Part shown: positions 33,637 through 42,418 of the stretch, piece after piece
Numbering within the stretch: position 1 is the first letter of the stretch
How the letters are laid out: every line of letters starts with the position of its first letter
Assembly: GCA_036984305.1 (NCBI GenBank)
Contig: BQWY01000001.1
Location: 372,001 to 436,000 of the forward strand
Direction: 5' to 3'
Source: Nitrospira sp.
Lineage (GTDB): Bacteria; Nitrospirota; Nitrospiria; Nitrospirales; Nitrospiraceae
DNA: 64,000 nucleotides
Made by a program: the position numbers and the translations under genes
Notes under the pieces: model-generated
What the model was told of the DNA's origin: nothing
The model's database searches: none
The model's input: only the letters and a program-made list of their open reading frames with translations

Positions 33637-34659
33637 ATGAAGCGATTACGTGTGCTGGTCCTCATGCACGAAGACTTGGTTCCCCCGACGGAATTGAATG
33701 GGCGGGACCCGAGTACGGCCGAATGGAAGACCGAATACGACGTGGTCTCGGCCCTTCAACACCTCGGTCACGAGGTGAGGCCGCTCGGCGTAAAAAACGA
33801 TCTTGGTGTCATTCGTACTGCCGTAGAGCAGTGGAAGCCGCATCTGGCATTCAATCTCCTCGAAGAGTTCGATGGGGTGTCCGTCTACGATCAAAACGTG
33901 GTCTCGTACCTGGAACTGTTGCGGGTTCCTTATTCAGGATGTAACCCGCGCGGTCTCATGCTGGCGCGGGACAAAAGTCTCTCCAAGAAACTGTTTTCGT
34001 ATCATCGCATTCCCTTCCCGGAGTTCGCGGTGTTTCCCGTCGGCAAACAGGTTCGACTCCCGGAATGTCTGCGTTTTCCGTTGATCGTCAAATCCGTCAC
34101 GGAGGAAGCGTCGCTCGGTATTTCTCAGGCGTCGATCGTCAATGATGAAGAGAAACTGCGAGAGCGAATTGCATTTGTGCACCAGAGCATCGGTACGGGC
34201 GCATTGACCGAACGATACATCGAGGGGAGAGAACTCTACGTCGGCGTCATGGGTCACGCCAATCTCCATGTATTTCCGGTTTGGGAACTGGTCATGGATA
34301 AAATGCCGGAGGAGACATGGCGAATTGCAACCGAACGGGTGAAGTGGAACCGGAAGTATCAGGAGAAGTACGGCATCCGCTCCTGTGCGGCACGTCACCT
34401 GCCGGATGGAATGGAAGAAAAGATCCGGCACCTTGCGCGGCGGGTCTATCGAGCGCTGGGGCTGAGCGGCTATGCGCGTATCGACCTGAGGCTAGACGCG
34501 CAAAACCGAATGTATGTGCTCGAGGCCAACCCTAATCCCCAGATCGCTGAGGACGAAGATTTTGCGCAATCCGCCCGCACCGATGGTTGGGCATACCGCG
34601 ATCTCCTCCAGGAACTACTCAATCTTGCTCTCCGATGGAGACCCGCGCAGGCGGCCTAG
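33637..34659 (+). CDS. ATP-grasp ligase, D-Ala-D-Ala ligase-like
   Basis: A 340-residue ATP-grasp enzyme. The pre-ATP-grasp domain (LVLMHEDLVPP, WKPHLAFNLLEEFDGVSVYD, LLRVPYSGCNP) matches D-alanine-D-alanine ligase relatives. The ATP-binding part has PLIVKSVTEEASLGISQAS and ERYIEGRELYVGVMG, and the Mg site is YARIDLRLDAQNRMYVLEAN with NPNPQI. True Ddl enzymes have somewhat different substrate loops, and no mur or cell-wall genes are adjacent. It could join other amino-acid-like substrates, for example in peptide or osmolyte synthesis. Specific substrate unknown. A strong site is not obvious upstream; ATG 33637 starts the expected first strand. Confidence 0.8.
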   Translation: MKRLRVLVLMHEDLVPPTELNGRDPSTAEWKTEYDVVSALQHLGHEVRPLGVKNDLGVIRTAVEQWKPHLAFNLLEEFDGVSVYDQNVVSYLELLRVPYSGCNPRGLMLARDKSLSKKLFSYHRIPFPEFAVFPVGKQVRLPECLRFPLIVKSVTEEASLGISQASIVNDEEKLRERIAFVHQSIGTGALTERYIEGRELYVGVMGHANLHVFPVWELVMDKMPEETWRIATERVKWNRKYQEKYGIRSCAARHLPDGMEEKIRHLARRVYRALGLSGYARIDLRLDAQNRMYVLEANPNPQIAEDEDFAQSARTDGWAYRDLLQELLNLALRWRPAQAA

Positions 34660-34708
34660 GCACCGCTCCACTTTCCAGATATCCCACGTCCGACTCCGGT
34701 CCGAGAAT

Positions 34709-35506
34709 TTACTGCAGCCGCTTTTGAAACTGCCTGGGAATCGATCCCGCCGAAGAACCGGATGAAGATTCCGGCCCCACACCTCCGTAGCTTCTCAACT
34801 GAGGCGGGACAGAACCAGATGAACCTCGCGACGGCAACCCGTCGGAGGACGGCACAGCAAAGTACCCGCTTCCGAATCGGCTATAGCCTCCATAGCCCCA
34901 CGGATACCAATAGGGTGAAGGGTGATAGGCCGGTCCCCAATAGGACGGACCGTAATGGGCGTACGGGTTGTATTGATAAGGCCAAGGGGCGATAGCATTG
35001 GTTGTCGGGAGGGTCGGCCAGTTCAGGATTTGCACAATCCGCAGAACGGGATATGTGTACGCATTGCTAGCCTCGCCGAGAGAACGGGTGATTTCGCCTT
35101 CCACCATGCCGATCACGGTGACTGGAGTCTCAGGAGGAAGTGTCGCCGGGTCCAGGAAAGAGTCAGCCTCGGCCAAAAACCGCCCTTGCGACTGCGAGGC
35201 GGCGTCGCCCGGGATGCCGTCGGAACCAAGCGGCAGTTGGAGAATTTCGACCTCGGTCTTGTTCGAGAGCAGCCGGACGCTCAACACCCTGCCGCCTAGC
35301 ATGACGGTCTGTCCCGTGTAGCGCGTCGCGGAGGACTTCACATCTGCGAACGTGACCGACTCATCCACCAAACGTCGCACATCGTCCGAGATTCTCCGGT
35401 CCAGTTGCGCCAAGCCGCTCTGATGTGCGGAGTCGGCGCAGGCCGACAGAAGAACGAGCGTCGTCCCAGCTATCCATGTCGAGATGACCATTCGGACGCC
35501 GCTCAC
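34709..35506 (-). CDS. Slp-family outer-membrane lipoprotein
   Basis: A 265-residue lipoprotein with a perfect lipobox (LVLLSAC, Cys about residue 22) and the Slp/YeaY pattern: FADVKSSATRYTGQTVMLGG, TEVEILQLPLGSDGIP, GRFLAEADSFLDP, VTVIGMVEGEI. Slp proteins are starvation-induced outer-membrane lipoproteins of unknown exact role. The C-terminal 90 residues are a Tyr/Pro/Gly/Ser-rich low-complexity tail (YNPYAHYGPSYWGPAYHP), longer than in classical Slp. The start codon overlaps the stop of the upstream barrel gene (35503-36174), so the two are translationally coupled. Confidence 0.85.
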   Translation of the reverse strand: MSGVRMVISTWIAGTTLVLLSACADSAHQSGLAQLDRRISDDVRRLVDESVTFADVKSSATRYTGQTVMLGGRVLSVRLLSNKTEVEILQLPLGSDGIPGDAASQSQGRFLAEADSFLDPATLPPETPVTVIGMVEGEITRSLGEASNAYTYPVLRIVQILNWPTLPTTNAIAPWPYQYNPYAHYGPSYWGPAYHPSPYWYPWGYGGYSRFGSGYFAVPSSDGLPSRGSSGSVPPQLRSYGGVGPESSSGSSAGSIPRQFQKRLQ

Positions 35507-36174
35507 GGATTTCCCGAAAAATGATAAGAGATGCCGAAGACAAGCTGTTGGGCCTGGTAATCCGCTCGGAACCCCGAGCCAGGCCCAAACGCGTTTTCGT
35601 AGTCTGGCGTCCCAATGGTGTACTTGTACTCGGTGAACACCGCAATATTAGGCGTGACAAAGGCCCGAATGCCTGCGAGTGCATTGAACCCGACGGTCAC
35701 GTCGCTGTCACGCTGTGTCGTTGGAGAGTTCGCTATTTGACTGACCAGAATTGCCGGGCCGAGTCCCAGGTAGGGCTGGTATGTTTTGCCTGGGTAACGC
35801 GCAAGAATATGTACCCCGATATTGGTGACCTGATAATGGATACCGGGAATGTCGTCAAGATTTTTGATATGGGGTGTGCTGTACAGTACATCGGCTTCCA
35901 GCCCGAATGGGCCATTCGAGGGGTAGTAGCCGATCTTCCCTCCGACCGCGTAGCTGTTTTGCAGATCAAAATTCGGGGCCTCCAGTCCTTCGAGTTGACC
36001 GGTTCCTTGCACCGCTTTCAGGCGATCTGCGAAATTTACCCCGAACTGGGGAGCCACATACCATTCGGCGTGAGAGATCATCGGGAAAGCGAGTATTGAG
36101 AGGAACGCAGCCGCGACCAGCGGTCCCGGGTGCTTCCAGCGATGTACACGAGGTGCCGAACCCATCGAATTCAC
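35503..36174 (-). CDS. Outer-membrane beta-barrel protein (OmpA/Opa-like porin fold)
   Basis: A 223-residue protein with a signal peptide (LVAAAFLSILAFPMISHA) and an eight-strand-barrel pattern: WYVAPQFGVNFADRL, SYAVGGKIGYYPSNG, GLEADVLYSTPH, NIGVHILARYPGK, VGFNALAGIRAFVTPNIAVF and a terminal strand ending in Phe (LVFGISYHF). Small barrels of this kind sit in the outer membrane; specific transport or binding is unknown. It is first in a two-gene unit with the Slp lipoprotein (4-bp overlap). An in-frame ATG at 36165 is an alternative start. Confidence 0.8.
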   Translation of the reverse strand: MNSMGSAPRVHRWKHPGPLVAAAFLSILAFPMISHAEWYVAPQFGVNFADRLKAVQGTGQLEGLEAPNFDLQNSYAVGGKIGYYPSNGPFGLEADVLYSTPHIKNLDDIPGIHYQVTNIGVHILARYPGKTYQPYLGLGPAILVSQIANSPTTQRDSDVTVGFNALAGIRAFVTPNIAVFTEYKYTIGTPDYENAFGPGSGFRADYQAQQLVFGISYHFSGNP

Positions 36175-36283
36175 TATACCAAGAGGTGAGGATAAAGTGG
36201 GGAGCGCGTGAGCCTAGAAAAGGACGGTGGGGAGCGAAATATCGGGCCGGTGAGCAAGAAGCTCGGCGCGGCAACCGTGTGGG

Positions 36284-36844
36284 CTATGGTCCGAAGTGGA
36301 CGCCGAAGAGGATGGCGATACTGGTATCGTCGCGCGGAATCGGGCTCAACTGCATGCGATGGAGGTTCACCATCAAGGTGCTAGAGAGGGCGATATTGGA
36401 ACTGACGGGCAGCTCAGCGCTGATTCCAAGTGGGATCCAGTAGCTGGTCGAGCTGTCGTCAATGCGAGGGGGGCCCGATTTGTCCAGATTCATATGGATG
36501 AAGCCGAGCCCGGCAAACGGGACGATCGTCACAGCGTCAAACCGAATATGATACTTGGCCACTCCGGCAAAGCCATACGTATTTAATTCGCCTGTAGGCG
36601 TGAAGAGCGTCATCAGCCCAAAGGAAAAGGCGCGATCCACGTAGTAATCGAGACCAAAACTCATCGCAAAGTGAGTGCCATCCGGCGCGCCGCTCAAGGC
36701 CCCGAGATCGGTGGTGAAGCCGATGTTTGGTTCTTGAGCCGCAGCGAAGTGCCACCCCGCAATGGAGAGGAACAATGCAAGGGCACAGCAAGACGTGAAA
36801 CGGAATCGGCGCATTGGCTGGTGAAGCAGTACGGATCGAGGCAT
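36284..36844 (-). CDS. Small outer-membrane beta-barrel protein
   Basis: A 186-residue protein with a signal peptide (CCALALFLSIAGWHFAAA) and short amphipathic strands typical of an eight-strand barrel (GTHFAMSFGLDYYVDRAFSF, GFAGVAKYHIRF, TIVPFAGLGFIHMNLD, IALSSTLMVNLHRMQ), ending with the outer-membrane signature strand (IAILFGVHFGP). It follows the same minus-strand direction as the barrel/Slp pair about 110 bp downstream and may share transcription. ATG 36814 would leave a cleaner signal peptide and could be the true start. Function unknown. Confidence 0.75.
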   Translation of the reverse strand: MPRSVLLHQPMRRFRFTSCCALALFLSIAGWHFAAAQEPNIGFTTDLGALSGAPDGTHFAMSFGLDYYVDRAFSFGLMTLFTPTGELNTYGFAGVAKYHIRFDAVTIVPFAGLGFIHMNLDKSGPPRIDDSSTSYWIPLGISAELPVSSNIALSSTLMVNLHRMQLSPIPRDDTSIAILFGVHFGP

Positions 36845-36970
36845 GCCGTGAGAGGAAGCGGAGGAAATTTACCATAGGCCTCGCACCCTCACAAGTCATT
36901 GTCGCAATGCCTTCACTTTGGTAAAGGTGGGCGTATTCAATTCAAGGTCTTTCCTCCTGAAGATGGACCC

Positions 36971-37480
36971 ATGAGTAAGCAACCGGCCACACCGACCCAA
37001 CTCGCCGATCTTCTAGTGGTGTTGTTCCCGCCTCCACTTACTCCGGTCTTGCTGGAGGAGTATGGGCTAAATCAACTTACGCCCAAGACAGCCGAACTTA
37101 CTCGCGAACTGCTCGCACTCAGTTTGTTCTGGATGGTGTCGGCGCTCGAGGCGCATTATCGTGGAATCGGAGACGTGCTGGTGCTGCCGGAAGTGCGTCG
37201 TCATCTCTGCGCTCGCTGGATGACTGCGTATGGAATGCAGGATGCTGACTGGGAGCGGTTTCAGGCAGAGCTACCCGATCGGTTTCGGGACTATCTACGA
37301 GTGAAGGAGGGGGGCGGCAGCGCCGTGGCGGTGTTTTCTGAGGCCGGGATGTACCTGGAGGCGAATTGGGTCGCGCGCCCGGAGGACCAGCCTAATCTGC
37401 TGGCACTGATGATCGACCTGATTCCGACCGAAGCCATCGGCCAGGTGTTTCAAGATTATGAGCTGGTCGCGTCTTCCTAA
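36971..37480 (+). CDS. Conserved-looking soluble protein of unknown function
   Basis: A 169-residue mostly helical protein (LADLLVVLFPPPLTPVLLEE, LTRELLALSLFWMVSALEAH, LCARWMTAYGMQDADWERF). No signal or membrane segment and no recognised domain. I chose ATG 36971 because the upstream extension reads through divergent-promoter-like DNA and TCCTCCTG near 36953 is on the wrong strand for a ribosome site. Codon use and hydrophobic pattern look like a genuine gene. It converges with gpmA. Confidence 0.6.
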   Translation: MSKQPATPTQLADLLVVLFPPPLTPVLLEEYGLNQLTPKTAELTRELLALSLFWMVSALEAHYRGIGDVLVLPEVRRHLCARWMTAYGMQDADWERFQAELPDRFRDYLRVKEGGGSAVAVFSEAGMYLEANWVARPEDQPNLLALMIDLIPTEAIGQVFQDYELVASS

Positions 37481-37503
37481 GAAGCAGTGCCGTTCGCTCC
37501 CAC

Positions 37504-38115
37504 CTACAGATACCGGCGGCTGAGGACTTTGCCGGTCGAGTCAATCTCGTAGAGCAAGGGCGCCCCGGTCGGTATGTTCAACTCAAGGACTTGCTCTCGG
37601 GTCAGTTGATCCAAATGCATGACGAGCGCGCGGAGGCTATTCCCGTGCGCCGCGATGAGCACCGTCTTGCCGGCGAGCACGTGCGGCTCAATCTGCGCCT
37701 TGTAATAGGGTAGCACCCGCTCAGCGGTTTCCTTGAGACTTTCCGCTCCGTTTCCCGGCGGTTTGATGTCGTAACTGCGGCGCCAGATTTTGACCTGTTG
37801 ATCGCCATATTTTTGAGCCGTCTCCGCCTTGTTCAATCCCTGCAGGTCTCCGTAGTGTCGTTCATTCAGGGCTTGGTTCGTGGTCGTGGGGACTTGCGTC
37901 TGTCCTTGCTCCTTGAGGGCGAGGGTCAGCGTATCTTGCGCCCGCTTCAGGGCGGAGGTAAATGCAAGGTCGAAGGAAAAGGCTTTCAGCTTGAGGCCGG
38001 CGGCCTTGGCCTCCTGCTCACCCTTTGGAGACAACGGCACGTCCACCCAACCGGTAAAGCGATTTTCCAAGTTCCATTGCGATTCGCCGTGACGGAGTAA
38101 CACCAGAGTGCCCAT
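37504..38115 (-). CDS. gpmA: 2,3-bisphosphoglycerate-dependent phosphoglycerate mutase
   Basis: A 203-residue dPGM of the histidine-phosphatase superfamily, converting 3-phosphoglycerate to 2-phosphoglycerate. The phosphohistidine motif [12 protein letters not shown] is at the start (His about residue 8). [13 protein letters not shown] marks the mutase subgroup rather than general phosphatases, and the second catalytic His is in [15 protein letters not shown]. The frame is open back to 38445, but the fold begins at [10 protein letters not shown] (ATG 38115), which gives the normal compact dPGM length. It stands alone next to a divergent unknown gene. The glycerate 2-kinase at 54757 feeds the same 2-phosphoglycerate pool. 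Confidence 0.93.
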   Translation of the reverse strand: MGTLVLLRHGESQWNLENRFTGWVDVPLSPKGEQEAKAAGLKLKAFSFDLAFTSALKRAQDTLTLALKEQGQTQVPTTTNQALNERHYGDLQGLNKAETAQKYGDQQVKIWRRSYDIKPPGNGAESLKETAERVLPYYKAQIEPHVLAGKTVLIAAHGNSLRALVMHLDQLTREQVLELNIPTGAPLLYEIDSTGKVLSRRYL

Positions 38116-38277
38116 GCGATCACTCCATGTCCACATCGTGGACGCAGGTTTTTCCGCGCCCCATGACGCAGGGTCGCGGGAAGGTTCAAGATTTTGCATG
38201 GTGCCTGAGGAGGCCGTTGGTTGCAATCCCCCCCTTTGGTCAGTACGATGCGGGCCATCCGGCAACCGAGGACATCG

Positions 38278-39126
38278 ATGACGAGGAGCGAGGTCGTGAC
38301 CGTTGATGACAGGCAGAAGGATGAGGTTGAGGGGTGGTGGATCAGCCTTGCCGAGCGTCTCGGGGTCGATGAGCGGTGTCGGGCCTTTTTCCATCATGCG
38401 CGGCGAAGGCGCACGCTCGACCGCGTGCATCACCTGGGCGGACAAGCAGATTATGTCTTGTTCGTTCTGACGCGCTATTGGCTTCCGGTCGTTCTGCCAC
38501 CGGTCGGGCGCGAACGTTATACCAAAAACGAACCAGACTACTGGCTCGAATCTCAGCAGATTCTCAAGTCGGCTGTCCTGCGGCTGCGAGAGCTTAAACC
38601 GTTAATCGAATTGCTGACTGCGCAGAGCCCGGTGGGTGGGGTGCCGTCGGCAGACGTGGCTCCCTCGGCTGTAGAAGTGGATTTGGCACGCATGCTCGAA
38701 GGCATCGCCGAAGTAGCCGGAAGTTATGGGGGGCCGGACTATACGTCCGTCATCAAACGATTCGATCCGATTCCGCTGCGACAGACCCAGCCCTTCAAAC
38801 ATAACAAGAAGCACAGCGCCGAACTCTGGGTTGTGTTCTTGCTACGCGAGCATATGCGGTCGCTGGGAATCGGCAAGGATCGGTATTGGCCAGTCCTCGC
38901 GGAGGTGGCTGAGGCGGCGGACATCCTGCAGCCCACTGGACAACCGTACAGCCCCGACGAGTTGAAGTCCTGGTGGCAAAAGAATTGGCCGCGGACCTAT
39001 ACGCAGTTGGAGCAGGGGCAACAGACCGGCGAGCTTACCGGCGCGGCGTACCAGCACGATTTCGAGTGGTTTCAATCCTGGATTGAGTGGCAACAGTCGC
39101 GCCACTCAATCGGTGAAGACGGTTAA
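38278..39126 (+). CDS. Protein of unknown function, Trp-rich and helical
   Basis: A 282-residue soluble protein without a signal peptide. Visible features: [20 protein letters not shown], a middle stretch [20 protein letters not shown] that could be a buried helix, [11 protein letters not shown], and a C-terminal Trp-rich part ([32 protein letters not shown]). I recognise no family. GAGGA lies 5 bp before ATG 38278, favouring it over in-frame TTG 38221 or ATG 38248. It is divergent from gpmA, and the oxygenase-like gene follows on the same strand. Confidence 0.6.
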   Translation: MTRSEVVTVDDRQKDEVEGWWISLAERLGVDERCRAFFHHARRRRTLDRVHHLGGQADYVLFVLTRYWLPVVLPPVGRERYTKNEPDYWLESQQILKSAVLRLRELKPLIELLTAQSPVGGVPSADVAPSAVEVDLARMLEGIAEVAGSYGGPDYTSVIKRFDPIPLRQTQPFKHNKKHSAELWVVFLLREHMRSLGIGKDRYWPVLAEVAEAADILQPTGQPYSPDELKSWWQKNWPRTYTQLEQGQQTGELTGAAYQHDFEWFQSWIEWQQSRHSIGEDG

Positions 39127-39252
39127 CCGGACACTGTGTGAACGACATACTGCGGGGATTTTCCGGGTTGACTCTGTAAGCAAACAGGCAGACACTGCGC
39201 GCTTTGTAGGATTGCGTGGGGAAACCGCCGCCAGTCACCCAGGAGCCTCCGC

Positions 39253-40011
39253 ATGTGGAGCGCCGATGTCCTGGAAGTCAATCCTGCCTGTAACGTGACC
39301 GTCCATCAGATTGGATCGGCCAAGCATCGAGTTCTGCTCGCGGACAATTTCTATCGATACCCGCAGAGAGTCGCCGAATTAGCACTGGGGCTGTACTACA
39401 CGGAAAGCCGGGCGGTCATCGGAAGCTATCCAGGCGCCCGTGCGATGATTACGCTCGACACCAACCCGCTGATCCAATCACTCAGTAAGCTGTGGGGAGA
39501 GCCACTCCGACCGTTCCATGCCGAATACCATCCGGTCATCTTTTCAGCGATCCACATGCGCGATTACAAGTTGACACCCTGGCAGCGGCAGCCGCACATC
39601 GACCAAGGCATCACGGCGATGATGTACCTGAACCCCGAGGACATGTGTAGTGGCGGAACCGGCCTGTACCGTCATCGACCGACCGGTCTCACGCGAGTGC
39701 CCATCGAGGTGACACCCGAGTTGAGCAAATTGGCACAGAGTCATGGCATTTCTTCGATGCAGTTGCGCACGCCGGACGGTTATGCGGAGTTCCTAAATAC
39801 CGTCCTTTTCAACCCTGAGTACGCGATGACGGGAAATTCTTACATCAATGACGGAAACGAGTATTGGGAATTGCTCTACCGCATCGATATGAAGCCCAAC
39901 CGGCTCGTCATCTTCGACGGTCGCGTCTTCCATTCGCAGCACATCGCGCCGGGTCAATTCTCTGAATTCTTCCGCATGAACCAGATCCTCTATTTCCAGG
40001 GCCACGACTGA
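39253..40011 (+). CDS. DUF6445-type 2OG-Fe(II) oxygenase-like protein
   Basis: A 252-residue protein resembling DUF6445 and prolyl-hydroxylase-like double-stranded beta-helix proteins. The probable iron ligands are HxD in QPHIDQGITAMMYL and a distal His in DGRVFHSQHIAPG. An Arg in FFRMNQILYF could bind 2-oxoglutarate. GGTGLYRHR sits between, as in this family. If active, it would hydroxylate a small molecule or protein side chain; the substrate is unknown. AGGAG sits 7 bp before the ATG. It is a single gene with no neighbouring natural-product enzymes, so its role cannot be read from context. Confidence 0.7.
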   Translation: MWSADVLEVNPACNVTVHQIGSAKHRVLLADNFYRYPQRVAELALGLYYTESRAVIGSYPGARAMITLDTNPLIQSLSKLWGEPLRPFHAEYHPVIFSAIHMRDYKLTPWQRQPHIDQGITAMMYLNPEDMCSGGTGLYRHRPTGLTRVPIEVTPELSKLAQSHGISSMQLRTPDGYAEFLNTVLFNPEYAMTGNSYINDGNEYWELLYRIDMKPNRLVIFDGRVFHSQHIAPGQFSEFFRMNQILYFQGHD

Positions 40012-40139
40012 CCCGGATGCCGGTAACGTGGGCAGATTCTAGCCCGCCGGCCGAGCTGCCTGGCCTGTGGCCCTCACTACGTGCGCGTCATCACCATAAA
40101 CCGATGCTATAGAGAACGTCATACAGGAGGAAGATCGTC

Positions 40140-41459
40140 GTGCAGGATTGGCCGTATCGACTTGTGGCGTTCGCTGGGTTTTTCGTGATCGCTTTCCTCG
40201 CGTGGTTGACCGGACGACGGAGTCGTCCGGACTGGAGGACCATAGTCGGAAGCACGGCATTGGCCTGGAGCATCGGCCTCATCACCTTTTGGCTCCCTGG
40301 CGCGCGGTGGCTGCTAGGGGCTGTCAACGACATGGTCGTAGCCGCGTTGAGGGCCTCGCAGAAGGGCACAGTGTTCCTTTTGGGCCCTCTCGCACTCGGG
40401 CCCGGTCAAGCGCTGCCAGATGGAACCGAATCGATGGGGTTCATCTTAGCTGCGCAGGCGCTGCCCGCCGTGGTCTTTTTCGCCGCATTGATGTCGGGCT
40501 TGTACTACGTGGGAATCATGCAGGCCATCGTCGGGCTGTTTGCCAGGATGTTTTACCGCGCCATGGGGTTGTCAGGCGCCGAATCGCTCTCCGGGGCCGC
40601 CAACATTTTCGTTGGCATCGAGGCAGGCCTGATCGTGCGTCCCTATTTGGCGGCCATGACGCGATCTGAATTGTTGATGGTGCTGACCTGCATGATGGCG
40701 ACTGTTGCCAGCACAGTTCTGGGCATCTATGTCACCGCATTGCAACCGGTCGTCCCTCAGATTGCTGGCCATCTCATTTCGGCGTCCGTGATTTCCATCC
40801 CTTGCGCCGTGCTGATTAGTAAACTGTCACTGCCTGAAGTCGAACGGCCTGTGACGCTGGGGACTATGCCGTCGAGGACACCGCTTCAGGGAGTGCAGAA
40901 CCAAGGCGACGGCAACGCGATACAGCCCCCGTCTAATCTGATTGTCGCTTTGATCGAGGGCGCGTGGCAGGGCGTAAGGATGGCGGTCGGCATCGGGGCG
41001 CTGTTGATCGTGTTCTTAGGACTTGAAGCGCTCGTGGACTTGGCGCTTGCACAGCTCCCCTCGTTCGCCGGGGCACCTCTTTCGGTCACTCGGATCCTGG
41101 CCTGGCTGACCTGGCCCTTCACGATTCTCTTGGGACTCCGTCCTGGCGAATGGCAAATTGCTGCAGACTTGTTGGGATCGCGGTTTATCGAGACGGAGGT
41201 GGCGGCCTATTTCAAGCTGGCCGCCGTGCAGGCGGCGAGTCCCCCTCCGTTGTCCCTTCGGTCACTCAATGCACTGACCTATGCGTTGTGCGGATTCGTC
41301 CATGTCGCCAGCATGGGTATCTTCGTCGGTGGGATCGCAGCCTTGATTCCCAACCGGGCAAAAGATCTTTCCATTCTAGGAATGCACGCGCTCTGGACGG
41401 CGTTCTTGTCAACCTTGCTAGTTGGATGTATTGCTGGAGTGCTCAGTTCCTCACAGTAA
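40140..41459 (+). CDS. Concentrative nucleoside transporter (CNT/NupC family)
   Basis: A 439-residue inner-membrane symporter for nucleosides. It has about ten hydrophobic segments and the CNT core: GFILAAQALPAVVFFAALMS, MFYRAMGLSGAESLSGAANI, FVGIEAGLIVRPYLAAMTRS, SELLMVLTCMMATVASTVLG, and in the C-terminal half SLNALTYALCGFVHVASMGI followed by FVGGIAALIPNR. The SGAES and FVGIEAG stretches line the nucleoside/Na+ site in the family. The start is GTG 40140, with a perfect AGGAGG (40125-40130) 9 bp upstream. Single transcription unit. Confidence 0.92.
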   Translation: MQDWPYRLVAFAGFFVIAFLAWLTGRRSRPDWRTIVGSTALAWSIGLITFWLPGARWLLGAVNDMVVAALRASQKGTVFLLGPLALGPGQALPDGTESMGFILAAQALPAVVFFAALMSGLYYVGIMQAIVGLFARMFYRAMGLSGAESLSGAANIFVGIEAGLIVRPYLAAMTRSELLMVLTCMMATVASTVLGIYVTALQPVVPQIAGHLISASVISIPCAVLISKLSLPEVERPVTLGTMPSRTPLQGVQNQGDGNAIQPPSNLIVALIEGAWQGVRMAVGIGALLIVFLGLEALVDLALAQLPSFAGAPLSVTRILAWLTWPFTILLGLRPGEWQIAADLLGSRFIETEVAAYFKLAAVQAASPPPLSLRSLNALTYALCGFVHVASMGIFVGGIAALIPNRAKDLSILGMHALWTAFLSTLLVGCIAGVLSSSQ

Positions 41460-41603
41460 ACTCGGTCGTTTAAGCGCTGGCCCAGCTTGTGTAAACGAAC
41501 CTCTCTTGGTCGCCAACTGATGCTCGGTCATCGTCACGAGCGACATGCCGCTTCAGGTGAAGACGCCTTCCCTGATCTCCCCACTGAGGGACTCGATCTA
41601 CTT

Positions 41604-42260
41604 CTAACTCTGTACGCCTCTGGGTTTAGGGCTTGATAGAGGGCCATCGTCCAGTCCTCCGCGCTGAAATATCATGACGACCAATGCAAACTTAAGGACG
41701 AGCAGGCCAATCCCCACCCAGACCACATACACCTGAACGCCGCCGGCATCGTGAATCAACCGTGCGCGTGTGGAATCGTCGAAGCCAGTCTGCTTACGGA
41801 TATCTCCCAGCCGTTCTTTGATGTGCCAGTAGTAGAGATAGTTGGCGCTGGCCCCGGCCATGATCCGCCACACGAGATCGGCCGACATGTCCTGGGTGAT
41901 GTAGAAAGCCATGACGGGGCCGATCGCATAGACCATGGCGTACAGGTACATTTTCCGGTACAGGAACCAGAGGAAGGGCTCGAAGATGAAGGCAGCCCAG
42001 TTCCAAGTCAGCGCATACTTGGGACCGTTGGGTGAGCGAAAATTTTTGAATTTGGCCAGGTAAAAGTCGGCCTTAGGACCGATGAATTGACGCCATATGG
42101 AGTCATCTTCCGCCGGTGGACCGACTCCGATCGGGGACGCCCCGTCGGTCTGTGGCTCCGCCGGTGCAGACCCGAGGGGAGTGGACAGTGACGCCCCGCA
42201 GTGACTGCAATATCGTGCTTCGTCGGCGCTTTCCTTCTGACATTCAGGACAGATTTTCAT
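41604..42260 (-). CDS. Zinc-ribbon plus DUF2628 membrane protein
   Basis: A 218-residue protein. Residues 1-24 form a zinc ribbon (CPEC, then CSHCG), followed by a Pro/Ala-rich linker. A membrane part of the DUF2628 type comes next: YALTWNWAAFIFEPFLWFLY, RKMYLYAMVYAIGPVMAFYI, a third hydrophobic region (ADLVWRIMAGASANYLYYWH) and a C-terminal helix (VVWVGIGLLVLKFALVVMIF). The combination is common in bacteria, but no biochemical role is known to me. It is divergent from argD, with about 160 bp between start codons. Confidence 0.8.
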   Translation of the reverse strand: MKICPECQKESADEARYCSHCGASLSTPLGSAPAEPQTDGASPIGVGPPAEDDSIWRQFIGPKADFYLAKFKNFRSPNGPKYALTWNWAAFIFEPFLWFLYRKMYLYAMVYAIGPVMAFYITQDMSADLVWRIMAGASANYLYYWHIKERLGDIRKQTGFDDSTRARLIHDAGGVQVYVVWVGIGLLVLKFALVVMIFQRGGLDDGPLSSPKPRGVQS

Positions 42261-42360
42261 CTCGTGAACTTATAGCATAGCGTTTTGCAATGCCTCAACA
42301 AACGGGCTCTCGGAACTGGGTTCGGGGGGAAGCCCAAGGGCCTCCATCGCCGCACTGGCA

Positions 42361-42389
42361 TTGCTTTCACGTAACTCCTGTGCTAGCTT
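42361..42389 (+). promoter_or_regulatory. Possible promoter of the arginine operon
   Basis: TTGCTT (42361-42366) and TAGCTT (42384-42389) with a 17-bp spacer lie 30 bp before argD's ATG. This supports the short argD start rather than the open frame reaching back to 42290. Confidence 0.4.
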
Positions 42390-42418
42390 CGCGCTCTTCA
42401 CAGGGGGTGGATTTCCCT

